NCBI GenBank assembly: GCA_033961575.1 | Contig: CM066732.1 | Span: forward strand, 55,932,001-55,996,000 | DNA: 64,000 nt | DNA from: Aselliscus stoliczkanus | Lineage: Eukaryota > Chordata > Mammalia > Chiroptera > Hipposideridae | Reading direction: 5' to 3' | Program-made: the position numbers and the translations under genes | The notes under the pieces: model-generated | Databases searched by the model: none | Seen by the model: only the letters and a program-made list of their open reading frames with translations | What the model was told of the DNA's origin: nothing | Shown here: piece by piece, positions 23,006 through 34,829 of the stretch | Position numbering within the stretch: position 1 is the first letter of the stretch | How the letters are laid out: every line of letters starts with the position of its first letter

Positions 23006-24540
23006 AGCATGCTGAGCCTCCGACGCGGGCTGATAGCTGCTCCTTTGCACATGTCGTCTGAGCCCTGCCTCGTTGCCATCCCTTTATTTCTAAGTCAAGT
23101 CTGTGGAAACAATTAAAGCTGTAGAGCCTGTGCACCCCAACTTCCGTAGGAAAAAAATCAGTTTTGGTTCTGGTCACTTTGCTGGCCTGAGAATCGTCAC
23201 ACTTGCCACTTTCTTCACCCCAGACCGCCACGAGCACCTTCATACTGACCGACGGACGTCCAGCATGGAACCCAGTCACAGGCTGGCCACGTCCCACCCA
23301 CCGCCTGGGTTCCCGGGGAGCCTGGGACACCCCATGGGACACTTTACTTGGCAATGGGATGAGCCTGTTCTTGCTCAGATCACGGTGGGGCTCTTTCTTG
23401 ATGCTTTGAGTTGACACTGGCTGCAACTCTGAGTCCGGCCACTAGCCCAGGTCCACATTAGGCCGGAGGGTGGAGGGTAACGAGGGGCCACTCACAGCGT
23501 GCCGGGCGTCGGCCACGCATCCCCATGTCACGGTCCAGGAAACCGTCATCCTGGTGGCTTCAGTTGTTATATCGTTCGCCCCGACACAGCAGCTCCTAGA
23601 ACCCTCACGACAAGTGCACTGCACCCCCTCACCCTCTTTCCACGTGAGTGTGTGGCGCTGCCAGGACATGGCTCAGCCCGCCCGGCTCGCCCAGGTCTAG
23701 TCCCGATGCGACCACAGCCAGCAGCCCTAACCGCTGCCTGTGGCCCGCCCCTCCTCTGAACCCCCACTCCCCAAGCCGCGAGCTGCCGACCACAGAGGGG
23801 AGCCACTGGGACCGACAAGACGTACCCAACGTAACAGTCAATGCAGGTGGCCACTTGGGTGAGGGGACAGCGTGGCCTGACCGCGCCCCAGGCCGCCGTG
23901 CCTTCTCCCACTGTGATGGGACCCTTAAGCTAATGAAAGTGGTGCTGCCAAGCGGAGGCCGGCACGGGCCCTTGGGGGCCACGAAGCCGTCATATGGGGG
24001 GGCCAGGGCGAGGCCGCTCCAGGTCGCCCGGCTGAGGACAAGCCCCGAAGCCCGAGGCTTCTCTGGGAAGGCCTGCGCCCGCCACCCTCACCCGGCGGGG
24101 CTGGGTGCCCGCCTTGTGCTCAGGCTGCTCTCCCAGTTCGGAGCTGCCTCTTCAGCCCTGAAACTATCTCAGCTATGCGTGTGCTGTGTTCCGACTACTT
24201 AGGAGTCACTTTGATCTCATTCATCACACAGAAATCTCAACAAGTACCAAGCGTCCTTTCGGGGGGGGGCACGCTGAGGCAATAAAAGAATACCAAGGCC
24301 CCCGTTTCCCACGGCTCAGGCTGCTGGTGCCACGGGTTCAAAAACGCAATTTAAAAACGACTGTCCATTTCACCATTGTCAAAACGCACGCCGCCCCCCC
24401 GAGGGAGAGGCAGGCTGCAGTCAGGCTCCCCGTCCGCGCCAAAGTTCCGGAGAGGCCCTTCACTTTATAAATCAACTCACAGCTTCGAACGTCCTGGCAG
24501 CCCCTTCAAGCATCCACCGGGGATGACAGAGAGAGAGGGG
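23006..24540. other. GC-rich unique sequence, no gene recognised
   Basis: No element with diagnostic ends. The frames at 22857-23426 and 23648-24202 run through the minisatellite edge or CpG-rich DNA and show no family signature. A run of nine G lies at 24261-24269. Confidence 0.4.
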
Positions 24541-26574
24541 ATAACCATCGTGGCTTGACTGGGTACAGGTGCTTGCGTTTACACAGGAACCGCAAACGCC
24601 TGGCTCTTTGACAGGCGTTGATGCTATCAGCCACTCGTGGCTGCTATTGGCTCCGGTCGCCAAGGGCCGGGGGGCCCTTCCCATAGCAACATCTCTGAGG
24701 CTGATAACATTTGGCTGAACTTTTCAGATCTTAACCTCCCTTCTGACTCTCTGCAGTCAAACCCGCCTAAACTGATCAGAAGAAGAGACACGCGGTGGGA
24801 AGACAAGTAAAATATTATTGACTGGACTGTTTCATGTCTATTAGGAAGAAAGAGCAAGGGTGGGGGCAGCCGCACAGCTTGACAGGCTTCAAGATAATCA
24901 GGGGAGGACGGGGGCTGCACAGTAACCTCGGCGCAGTGGGAAAGCAGGGGCTTCGAGGGGTCATTCTGAGCAGGAGGCAAGCGGGCGCCGTGCAAAGAGG
25001 GCGGGGGCGTGCGCCTCAGGGCCCCCCCTCCAAGCCCAGGGCGGGACCACGCTGGGGGCGTGGGGCGGGCTGGGGAGGCCATCGCCCTGTCCTCATCCCC
25101 AAGGCTTCGGTTTCTGGGTGCAGCCTGCATGCCGGCCCCCCTGCACCCCCGGCACCTCTGTTCGAGGCAGAAAAGTGAGCCTTGGAAATTGGTATTTTTG
25201 ATTTGCATTTCACTTCCTGGCTCCTTGCCCTTGTCCAAGGGCCCCAGCCCCGACCTCTCTGCCTCCCCGAGTTCAAGTCTGTGCCTCCCGTGTGTGTGTC
25301 GGGGGGCGGGGGGCTGGAAGGGCTCCGTGTGTTCTGAGTGACCCTGAGGTCAGTCACCGAGGCCATTTGACAGCAGACTCGCCCCTGAGCCCACTGGGGA
25401 CGACAACAGCCCACTTGATAACCAAGCACAAGACAGAGCGAGCTGTACAAAGCAGAGGCAAAGGTCACAGACACTGACGGGAACGCCTGGCGATGGGGCC
25501 ACACCCACGCCGCCCCGCTGTCCCTCCTGGCCCCACGGTGGCAGCACTGGCACACAGACACTGCTCGGAGGCCTTGGGCACCCGCGTGGCCCTCCCGCTG
25601 CCCTGGGCGTCGGCTCCCAGGGGCCCTCCGCTCCCACTTCGCGTTTCACGTCCCCAGTCCGCACAGACAGCTCGCCACAGTCCCTAGGAAGCAGCGACCT
25701 TCGCTTAGGGCACTGTCCACTGGCCCTGGTGCCACAGGACTGCTGATGGCAGCTTCCCGCCCTGCAGGAGGAGGGGTGCAGTGGCATTTCGGAGACGCCG
25801 GGACGGGCCACAGAGCCAGGCAGTGCTGGAAGGAACTCAGAAGTCACCTTGTCCAATTCTCTCCCCCACATACGGGGAATCCGAGGCACGGGACAGGTCC
25901 CCGAGTGACCACACGGCACTGAGGCACAGCTCACAAAGAAAGACGAAGGGAGAAATTCCCTAAATTCTCTCAGGAGCGCTGTCTGTGGTAGTGCGGGGTG
26001 AGGGGCTGCAAGTTGGAGCTGCAATGGCTCTGCCCACCTGGCCCAAAGGGTCTACAGTCTTGCACCGCCCCTCTTTGCCACCACCCCGTGGCCCCATTCC
26101 AGCCCAGACACCAGCAGCCCAACGCCAGAAAAACCATCCTCCGATGCCACGAAGGCCGGCAGAGCGATGCCACCAGAGTCTCAGGGAAAGCAGCCTGTGG
26201 GCCGGCCGCCCTGGCCCTCACCAAGCCCGCCATCTATCTATCCGGCAGACGCAGACGGAAGGAAGCCCCCACCTCCCTGTCCTCCGCGCCCACCCCGGAC
26301 CCCTGAGGCCCCAGCGGCCTGGCTTCGCAGCAGGAAGTCCCGCGCCTCATCCCCAGCGGGTGGGCACAGGGCTCTCTGCGGTCCGCACCTGATGTTACTC
26401 AGAAGGCTGAGGGACACGGTGTTTACGTAACAACAGATGGGGCTCCCCGGGTGCCCTGCCCTCTGCGGGGAGCACACCAGGGTCAGGCCCAGGCCTACCG
26501 CCTGGAGGTCTCCGGGGGCCCCCAAGGGGCCCCCTCTGCCACCGGGAGCCCGGCCTGCGCTGCATGTTTGAAAG
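24541..26574. other. GC-rich unique sequence, some CpG-dense stretches
   Basis: 24600-24840 is repeat-free, with GGCTGCTATTGGCTCCGG (CCAAT-box-like, minus strand) and CCCATAGCAAC (half of an RFX-type site). 24990-25140 is CpG- and G-rich. Long overlapping frames (24627-25238, 25016-25561 and 25350-26024, all minus) have no recognisable domain. A promoter is possible but not supported by a gene. Confidence 0.35.
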
Positions 26575-27290
26575 GGCTTTTCATAAACACAGACTCCTTC
26601 ATCAGCAACTTGACTTTATAAAGTTACTCTTCTTCAGGAAAGCAGAGAAGAGCAGTTTTATGTAAAAGTTACGTCTCCATTTAAGAAAGAATATATAATT
26701 CCACATCCTACTAGCCCTCGAACTTTATTCCCGTTTATGTAGATCTTAATACAGTTATATAGTCGTGGGGCTAACGCGCCCTCTGGATGGTAATGAGGGC
26801 CTCTCGAACCCTTTAGCTGCTATAAAGTATGCAGAAGTTAAATGCACAGATGGAAAAAAATTTGTCTCAATTTTATACTTCTGCAAAATGGTAATTTTGT
26901 ACTTAAAATGTACAAGATGGATGTTCAGAAATATAGGCTGATAGCCTAAATTATATTTGGTCATAATTTATGTAGTACAGTCCCAAAGAGATACAAAAAG
27001 GCAGAGCATAATTTATCTGCTGGAATCGGGGATGGCTTTGCTAAACTCCCATTTATTCCACCCCCATAGTTTTAAGCGGCCTCCGTCCTCAGGGCCCACT
27101 CCACTTAAGTTCCCCATACTGCTGTTTGATCACATATTGTAGCCTATAATTTGCCTATCATCTGAAGCAAATGTAAGTCCCAGAGTTATGGTCTCTATAT
27201 AGCAACCACTTGATTTGGTAAATGCAAAATATTTATAGCAATATAAAGCCCAGATGAAAATAAAATTCCTATAATCACTGGAACATACAC
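26575..27290. promoter_or_regulatory. Candidate conserved non-coding element
   Basis: About 700 bp of AT-rich, transposon-free sequence between GC-rich blocks, the clearest such island on the left half. It contains GTTTATGTAGATC, GATGGTAATGAGGGCC, GGTAATTTTGTACTT, GGTCATAATTTATG, GCATAATTTATCTGC, ATGCAAAATATTTATAG and ATAAAGCCCAG. There is no coding frame longer than about 70 codons. A CTCF-like core is embedded at 26776-26790. The texture suggests a developmental enhancer; this is inference. Confidence 0.45.
26776..26790 (-). promoter_or_regulatory. CTCF-like core
   Basis: On the minus strand the sequence reads CCATCCAGAGGGCGC, close to the CTCF core (CCAG[AG]GGGCGC). It sits inside a repeat-free island. 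It is a single motif match with no other support. Confidence 0.3.
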
Positions 27291-27737
27291 GCTTTCTCAC
27301 GGAGGCGCATAAGGACCACACGTCGCCTGACACGATCACCTCTGGACACGGACCGAGCCCGCGAGTGTCTGCGGACCAGGGATGCTGGAGCCACAGGGTG
27401 TGGCCTCCAGATGGAGCTGCCCAGGGAGTCAGATGATGGGCGATGGTCAGTGCAGTTATAGTGGTGCCTTCGATGAGGGAAGGGGTTTCCAGGTAGACAC
27501 AAAGGGCTCGGTGAAGGCACGGCCCTCATAGGCTCACCCCTCACCCGCCAGGGACACTGGCTGAACCGGGAACTGCTGACCTAACCCCATCTTTGGGCGA
27601 GGTCAGTGAATTCCTACACTGACCACTGGTGTGGCTTCCTCCTTGAGCCTCTCACACCTCCAACCCCCTCTCTGAAATGGCCCCTCGGAGATGAACACAG
27701 ACCATCCGCAGCTCCTGTGAAAAGCAACCAGCTCTTC
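27291..27737. other. Unique sequence, no gene recognised
   Basis: GC-rich DNA leading into the SINE. No motif or frame of note. Confidence 0.4.
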
Positions 27738-27745
27738 AAAAGAGC
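27738..27745. repeat. Left target-site duplication of SINE
   Basis: CAAAAGAG, repeated at 27875-27882 after the A-tail. Confidence 0.6.
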
Positions 27746-27874
27746 GGGGGTGGGGGGGAGCGGCCGAGGGGCGCGGTGGTTAAGCGCTGGCCTGGGACGC
27801 CAGCGGCCCCGGTTCGGGTCCCACATAGGAGGGCCAGGGACACGGCCCTCACCAAAAAAAAAAAAAAAAAAATA
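27746..27874 (+). mobile_element. Short tRNA-derived SINE with A-rich tail
   Basis: Second copy of the family at 2237-2356. It has GCGGCCGAGGGGCGCGGTGG (A-box region), TTAAGCGCTGGCCTGGGACG and CCCCGGTTCGGGTCCCACAT (B-box region). The body stops at GGCCCTCACC before a run of about 19 A. It stops at the same body position as the first copy. The extra G-rich leader (GGGGGTGGGGGGGA) is unusual and may be an expanded poly-G at the 5' end or part of the target. Confidence 0.85.
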
Positions 27875-27882
27875 CAAAAGAG
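27875..27882. repeat. Right target-site duplication of SINE
   Basis: CAAAAGAG, copy of 27738-27745. Confidence 0.6.
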
Positions 27883-29454
27883 TGTGGTGGGGGGAGGCAA
27901 AGGAAGGACAGACCCCACCTGGAATGGGTGACGACAATCCCGTAGTAAGAACGAGCCCACAGGGTGGCCTGCCCTCAAACGCTCTGTCCCTCCCTCACAA
28001 CAGCCCTGCAGGCACGGCTGGCCCTCCCGCCACTGTCCACGCACAACCGGGCGGAGAGGTGACCCAGCCGAGGAGCACAGCTGGGACCAGCAGCTGCGGA
28101 CGTCGGTCCGGCCGCCTCGCCCACACCTTCCGTAAGCCGGCACGGGCCACAGGCTTTCGGAGGCACATCTGCCAGGATGGTGCTTCTCGGTCCTCAGCCC
28201 CCTTCCATCCCGCCCTCAAGGTTGCCTTCAGCTGAGTGAACATGAAATAGAACCCCGATGCATCTCTCCAATAAAAACTTCAACTGAAGCCTCATATATT
28301 TTTCAGATACTAAAGATCTCGTGGCTGTTGGAAGACGACTGTTAGCATTAATCATTGTGGTTGTTGAGATTATGTCCCCGATTTTAACATCACCCAAACC
28401 CTCCCACCAAAGAGCCACCATTTCTGGGCCCCAGGCAGCCGGACGCAGACAACACCCTGGGTGGACACTCACTCCCCTCTCCCTTGCGACTCACCTCCAG
28501 CTACCTAAGTCTAAGGAATATGCCCTTTCCAAGTCTTTTTCACCCAAACACGCTTAAGCACATATTTGAATAGAGTTCTGTTCAAATCCAGATACTATTC
28601 CACAAGGTCTATTTTAAACACTTTTTTCATACATCACAGGGAAGAGAAAGAGAGAGAATGACCCAAAATAAACTTGTAACCAAAACCAAGAGAGCACACG
28701 GGGGAAGGAAATGCCGAGCGCTCCCTTATCCACTGCTTCTATAATTGCTTCAGGACCAAATATAGGCTCAGACAGTACCTACCGGCACTGCACAAGCACT
28801 GCTTCCTCTTCGGCGGGGAAATCGAGGCACAGAGCAGAGGCGGGGCCCAGCAAGGATGCTACTCGGGGCTGCCCTGCAGCACGTGGGCAAGGAGTGCGTC
28901 CTCAGGGCCATCAGGTGAGATTCAAGGCCCCTCACACCTAGAGCTGCACGATGCACACTCGCCCCTCCGGCCTGGGAGAGCGGACGCTGGGCACGCCCGC
29001 GGGAGGAAGGTGGGTCCTGCCCCACGCAGGGGCTGTCAGGAGCCTGGGAGTGGCTCCAGGGGACAGGTGCTGGGCTGTGAAGGCCAGAACGTTCCCAAGG
29101 ACGCACACAGACGGGTCACGACCACATATCAGTGCTGCCGTCAGGGTTATTTCCGGGGGACCTCCCACTCAGAATGCCCGGGGGTGAGGGCAGCATTCAA
29201 GTTCAATGTTGCTGGGTGGGACGGTACCTGTGGGCCGAGCCCCCCCAGACTGCAGCAAATACTTATCAGCGACCACGGTCCACGGAGCCACGGGCGGTGC
29301 CTCTGTGAGTGTGAGAAAGTGGCCCGCCTCCCAGCGCCCGGGCAGGAGCTGGGTGTGCAGCGTGCCGGGTGGGCAAGCCGCCACAAACGGTCACATCCTC
29401 CTGTGTGTTAAGTGGAGTGGGGCACCGGTTCAGCTCTCAAACCTAATTTCTTAA
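27883..29454. other. Mostly GC-rich unique sequence; short AT-rich island at 28235-28390
   Basis: 28235-28390 is repeat-free with TCTCCAATAAAAACTTC, AGCATTAATCATTGTGG and GAGATTATGTCCCCG, resembling conserved non-coding DNA. The rest is GC-rich. Near 28800-28860 the text GGGGAAATCGAGGCACAGAGC suggests a badly decayed MIR on the minus strand. Open frames show no domain. Confidence 0.35.
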
Positions 29455-29720
29455 AAGTTTCAGAGGGAAAAAAAATGTCCCTTTGCAATTGGAATCAAGT
29501 CCACATAAATTAACAGCTCTTCACATCCATCTTCCAGAACCTTCCCTGATTGTTCATTTTAATCAAGCAGCCCACATTCTTTGACTTTTCATCCTTCACT
29601 GCCCAGAGTGATGCACTGCCGCTACCGATGACACGAAAATGTTAATTTTGTTCAAGTTCAAACATCAACCAAAAAGGGCCTATTTTACAGACTGCTTTGC
29701 AAACACCAGCCGGAAATGAG
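29455..29720. promoter_or_regulatory. Candidate conserved non-coding element
   Basis: Repeat-free AT-rich island with CCTTTGCAATTGGAATC, CATTTTAATCAAGCAGC and AAAATGTTAATTTTG. No coding frame. Composition-based call. Confidence 0.35.
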
Positions 29721-29981
29721 GATGAACCGAAGCAAACGCCACCAAGAAATTCAGCGGGGAGGCTGTGGGCTTATGGGAACCCACAAGTTTCGTCTCTGAA
29801 TCCTCAATCTCTCCAAGGCCAAGAGTAGAAATGTTGATTTCTGGAGCTGGAAGGGGACTCAGACACCTGCCCAGACCTGCCCACAGTCACCCAGCTTGGC
29901 CCAGGACCTTCCAGGAGCGTTTTGTACAGTGCGAACCCACACGTTTCAAGTCCTTCTGCCATTTACAGGAATCATAGGCAC

Positions 29982-29982
<1 letters not shown>

Positions 29983-30046
<64 letters not shown>

Positions 30047-30070
30047 CACACACACCACACACACACCACA
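29983..30070. repeat. (TC)27 microsatellite followed by (AC)n/ACC
   Basis: 54 bp of perfect TC repeat at 29983-30036 pass directly into an interrupted CA tract with ACC interruptions (30037-30070). Pure pyrimidine on one strand over 54 bp can adopt H-DNA in principle. Confidence 0.95.
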
Positions 30071-30334
30071 ATGGGCTTCCTGGAGACGCCAGGCAGCCCC
30101 ATCAGCAACCGCCTACCTCTACCTTGTCTCCTGCAGACAGGATGTCACCATTGCCTAGGGAAGGACACAAGAGTGACAGCTGCTCAAAGTGCCTGCAGAA
30201 GGAATTCTGTGCTTGAAGGAGGAGGATCGCCCAAGTTTTTCTCTAGAAATTGTCAAAATTATACAATGCGCACATGACTGTGAACAAGCAAGGTTTGGAT
30301 TTGGATCGAGTACGTAGTTTTGTTTTTGCTGGTT

Positions 30335-30420
30335 TTTATTTTTTCTCATTGTCATTTATTGAGCACCTGCTTCTCCAGGAGGCCCGTGCTGGGCACCGAG
30401 GCATATGCTGTGTCATTTCA
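30335..30420 (+). repeat. L2-like ancient repeat relic
   Basis: ATTTATTGAGCACCTGCTTC..GTGCTGGGCACCGAGGC matches the L2 3' theme TTTATTGAGCACCTACTATG..TGCTAGGCACTG. Confidence 0.55.
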
Positions 30421-31379
30421 CACACACCCCCACACACACAGATGGACACGCGTTACAGTCACGGCACCTTCATGTTAAAACAGGACAGACAGAGTGAGCC
30501 TTGCAGGCGGCACGACCAGTTACAGCCTCTGGGAACTGTACAGCCTCTGTTCCTCTGCCCCTCTCAGTCAGTCTCCTTCAGATTATTGTATTTTATTTTC
30601 TTCGTATTTCCTCGTAGATGAAACCAGCTGAAATGCATCATCTGTTTGCTTGTCTCTGCATGAAGCTCCATCAGCAAAGAGCCTCATCTGTACCAGTCGC
30701 GGCTGCACCCCCAGGGCACAGAGAGCTCTGTGGGCGGATGAGAGAGCGCGTGGACGAGGGCAGGAGACAATCCCGCCCCATTTCTCAGACGTCTCCGACG
30801 TGATCACGCTGTGTGAACCCCTCGCAGACACCCAAGGCTGAGCGCCATCTCACAGCCACGTGGCCCTGAGAGGAAGCCCGGCTGAGTGCCAGGGTCCAGG
30901 TGTCTTGGAGGCACACAAGCCCCCAGCAGTGCCAGTGGCCCATCACCCTGAACTCCTCGTGGTGGCAGCCCCGCCCCTGGAGGAACAAGGGACACTCCCA
31001 CTGCGACATCAAAACAGAGATGTGTTCCCTGGGCGACAACAGCCCATCTGGAAAGGCAGGACATGTTTCATTTGGCTTATAATGATCGTGTTCTGTCTTT
31101 TAACCCTCACAGTGTTAAGTGCCGCCATTTCCCCTGGGGATGCAAAGATCTGGGGTTAACAACTTTCTCTCTGAAAAATTCATAAAGGTGCAGGCAAACA
31201 GCAGTACTTCCAGTGGCTACGTGGTGGGAGAAACCAAGGAAGAAAGAAGGGAAACAGCACAGCATTTCCCTCCAGAGGACACTCGGCAATTAACTCCAGC
31301 TATGTCAGCAATTTTTTGAAAAATTTCCTAAACGTGGAGAAGGCTGGTCCTCACCCTGAAAGACAAAGCCCGCGCAGTG
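30421..31379. other. Unique sequence, no gene recognised
   Basis: Includes a short CA-rich tract (30418-30440). No coding signature. 31060-31310 is moderately AT-rich and repeat-free and could be the shoulder of the following candidate element. Confidence 0.35.
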
Positions 31380-31790
31380 ACTCGCCCGTGCATTACAATG
31401 CGAGTGTCTTACTTCTTAACCAAGCCGCTAATCACGCAAATTATTGCAACTAATTACATTTGAAGGTCTAATTAATTCCTTCAGTACCACATCATTTAGT
31501 ACGCATTCACAACACAGCACCTGTTTTGAAAATCCTTGCAGTTAATTTGTTTATAAACAAACACTATTTGCATAAAATGTTTAATGAATGGTTTAACGGT
31601 TAGTACAATACTCCAGTTTTGTCTTACGAGATCTGAGGTCATCAAAGGCCAGGATAAATTAATTTTAAACTATACAAATTAATTTAAATAGAATGTGTGA
31701 ATTTCTCATTAATAAAGAAAACATTTCCAACATGTTAATTAATATCTCTGTAACAGGCTAATTACTGCCTGCACAACAAGTACATCTTGC
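31380..31790. promoter_or_regulatory. Candidate developmental enhancer (dense homeobox/FOX/POU/TCF motifs)
   Basis: This 400-bp AT-rich, transposon-free island is packed with textbook factor words. TAATTA occurs at 31451-31456, 31469-31474 and 31759-31764. A 16-bp perfect palindrome TTTGTTTATAAACAAA at 31546-31561 contains two overlapping FOX sites. A perfect POU octamer ATTTGCAT lies at 31566-31573, only 4 bp away. CATCAAAGG, an exact TCF/LEF word on the minus strand, is at 31640-31648. There is no coding frame. The family knowledge is that such combinations mark developmental enhancers; activity and conservation are not shown here. Confidence 0.5.
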
Positions 31791-33734
31791 AAGCAAACCT
31801 TAAATATTTGGGGGGCAAGAGGGTGGGGACTGTTTTAAAGCTGAAAAAAAAAAGTGCAATTCAGAAAAAAAACACACAACGCCCAGTTATACTGAGAAAT
31901 TCACTGCTTAGGGCAGGCAAACCAGGAAAGAAGCCATCTCCCTGTTTTGTGGGTATAACAGTTTCGTCATCGAGAACAGGGCAGGTGAAAACCATTTCTA
32001 TCACAGACTTTGCAGCCGTGGTTAGAGGGTACCTGCCTTCTGGCAGAAACACACCATTAGTGAAAATACTAGTTCTTCTGAAAGTGAAGGTCTCTCCTGG
32101 AATTTAGGGCACACTGGCTGCCTTTGTGCCCCGTAGTAAATATGGATTTCATTAAACAGTCCGCATCTTCACACCAGAACCTGAGGCGCAGCTGTCAACC
32201 CCTTCCCTGTGGCAAACCACGGGAAGGCATCATGGAGAAGCGAAGAGCAGCCGTATTATTGCTCGGTGTCGAGCACAGCCCTTGCAAAAGCCATCGCTGA
32301 AATACGTTCAGAGCCCTAAAGTTTGTTTCTGATTTGCAAGCATTTTCACATTTGATAAGCACCTGTTGTAAATTGACATCCACTCAGGAAGTATTCTTAC
32401 GATCGGAAGCTGAGACTTGTAAAGCATATTTATATTCTTACCCTCGTGCAGTGTTGCCACTTAATGCAGAGACTGATGAAATCACAGGGCTGCACAGACC
32501 CACAGGGACGGGCTGCACACCAGGCTCTCACAGCGTCACCCCCAAGGAGCCAGCCATCCCTTCCTCCTGGAAAGGCTTTTATCAGCACTGATCAGCAAGC
32601 ACTTGGTTTTTGTTTTAAGTCTGTTAACTTACAGAACGTGTATGTGTGTGTGCAGAGTGTGGGGGTAGAATGACAGATACACACAGAGAAGCACACACAC
32701 AGACTTCACAACACTCCCTTGGGACCTGCCACCATACATTCAAGAAAACAGAGGAAAAATAAGTGGAAACTCATCCCCACAGCACCGGGGAAAGACAAGG
32801 CGCCTGCCCAGCCTGTGACTGGACCCAGATCGGCAGCCTGGTGTCCCGGCCTGGAGGCAACGCCCTGGCCACCTTGCCCTCGGCCCTGACATTCTCCTGG
32901 AAAAGTATGAAGAGCAAAGCTGTGCCAAGCTGCCCCGGTGAGCCCGGTGGGGTGTGAAAGCCCCTTGCTTTGCTCTTTTGCCAGATCGATGCCAGCCACC
33001 GTCATCACCCCTGGGGACCTGGAGAGGCGCCAACACACGGCGTCTCGCTGCCCCTGGCTCTAAGCCTCAGGTGTCGATGGGTGACGCAGTGGAATGACCC
33101 ATTTCAGAAACGCAGCACTCCCCACTGGTTTAAAACCCTTTTTATTCTTTCCAAATTTCCCACCAACAGCCCACAGTAAAAATTCAGTGCCTGAGAAACA
33201 AGCATTTCAAAAGCACACAGGCTGTGATGAGAAGGACCCGTATGTGGGACACAGATGGAAACTCTTTACCTGCAAAGTGCGAACAGAGAAGCAGGAATGG
33301 CTGCTGGCCGGCTTCCTGCTCGGACCACGGCCCATGTCCGCGCTGACTTGCCTTTCGGAAAAAGACACTTGGGAAAGCCAGGTGAGGGGTTTTATGCCAA
33401 CTAGGAGAACGGAGGCTCGGATGCAGGCTCTCCCCTGGACAGAGGCTGCCCAGGGAACGGGGCCCGAGCGAAGGATTCTCCCGGAGCAGCAGCAGCTGAC
33501 GCCCCACTCAGCAAGAACAAGCGAGAGCTTGCAGCACTCACGCAGCCCTGCAGGCAATTGCCAAGGCAGCTGCCGGGCACCGTGAGGCCCGTTCAGCCTG
33601 ACTCAGCCCCTAACTTCTCTCCAGGTTCAGAGACACCCAGATTGCACGCTCTGGCCGCCCCTCTCACACGAAATCACTCCCGATCTGGAGCCTGGCTTTT
33701 TCTCTCCCCATTAAAAGTCACCAGCATTTTGCAA
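31791..33734. other. Unique sequence, no gene recognised
   Basis: Contains A-runs (31843-31853, 31866-31872) and TG/CA-rich bits at 32638-32702 (TGTATGTGTGTGTGC then CACACACACAG). Overlapping frames at 33094-33585 (plus) and 33184-33557 (minus) have no domain. Confidence 0.4.
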
Positions 33735-34540
33735 ATAAAGGCGCTCACAATGTGAAAAATTATCGTTTAAAATGGAGTTTAATTTGCATATAAGGAACGA
33801 GAGATTTATGAGGAGCAGCCCCGTCCAGCACTGCATCTGTCTAGCGTCAGTCGTAATTTAGATTGCTTGTGACTGATCTTAAATTCTAAGGCTTGGGGAA
33901 GATGAAGTGCTCTGTTGCTGTATTATTGTCAGGAGTCTAAGACTTACCAGAGATTTATTAGTAATCTTATCACAAACATGTCTCAAGTTTTTGCTTTTAA
34001 TATGTGCCAGGCTCCTCTGAGGAATTCTCCTCACTGCAATTATACCCCTCAACGCCCGCGTTCTGAAGCGAGTTGATTTCCTTCCCAAAATAAAGCGACC
34101 TATCATCGCACCACAGCAGTTCTTGTACATTTTTCCTCTGCTACTTAATAATCAATGTATTCATCATTAAAACGTGGGCCCTGAAGCGATGGTTTTTAGC
34201 ATATTCTAATGACTAGCGACTTGCAAATTACAATGACCTTTCATGTACACTCTGTAAGCACCTTGTTCTAATGTGTACTGTATTTATAGTTTGCCAATAC
34301 AAACTAGCCAAAGATTGGATAATTACTGTAATCTATTAGCTCGATTGCCTCCCCTGCCCATTTATAGCATGTGCCACGCAGGCCGTTTTCAGAAGCCAGC
34401 CTATCTTTCATCTCTCGCAAGCTCAGAAAGTAAGCGACTCCGTCTTCGCAACACACACACTTACTCATGTCTGAAGAGAGGCCCATCTCAGCTCCAGGAG
34501 GCTCCAAAACTACAGAATCTTCCTTCCTATTAGTGTCATG
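33735..34540. promoter_or_regulatory. Candidate conserved non-coding element
   Basis: About 800 bp, repeat-free and AT-rich, with GTTTAATTTGCATATAAGG, GCAATTATACCCC, CTTAATAATCAATG, GCAAATTACAATGACC and GATAATTACTGTAATC. No coding frame above about 85 codons. Same texture as 31380-31790. Confidence 0.45.
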
Positions 34541-34829
34541 ACGCTATTTGTGACGGAGTAAAACCACTGCGCCAACAGCGTAAACTTGCGCTGAGGAATG
34601 CCAAGGCCAGCTCCGTTTGCCGCCCATTGCTCTGACCTCCAAACAGCGTTTAATAAGATCTGCGTGTTCCTGCACATTGAGAGAAAAAGATAAAGGCACT
34701 TCTCTTAAACAAGAAACAGTTTTTTGCCATAAGTGTTTCGTGTGAAGCATTAACCTTTTCCTGAGCACGCGGCGGTGACAGGGCAGCCGGTGGCTGGGAC
34801 ATGTGGGAGGGTTAGCTCAGGCCACCTTG

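Noticed and set aside
25350..26024. 224-codon minus-strand frame
   Set aside because: Ser/Pro/Gly/Arg-rich, no domain, overlaps other frames; expected in stop-poor CpG-rich DNA.
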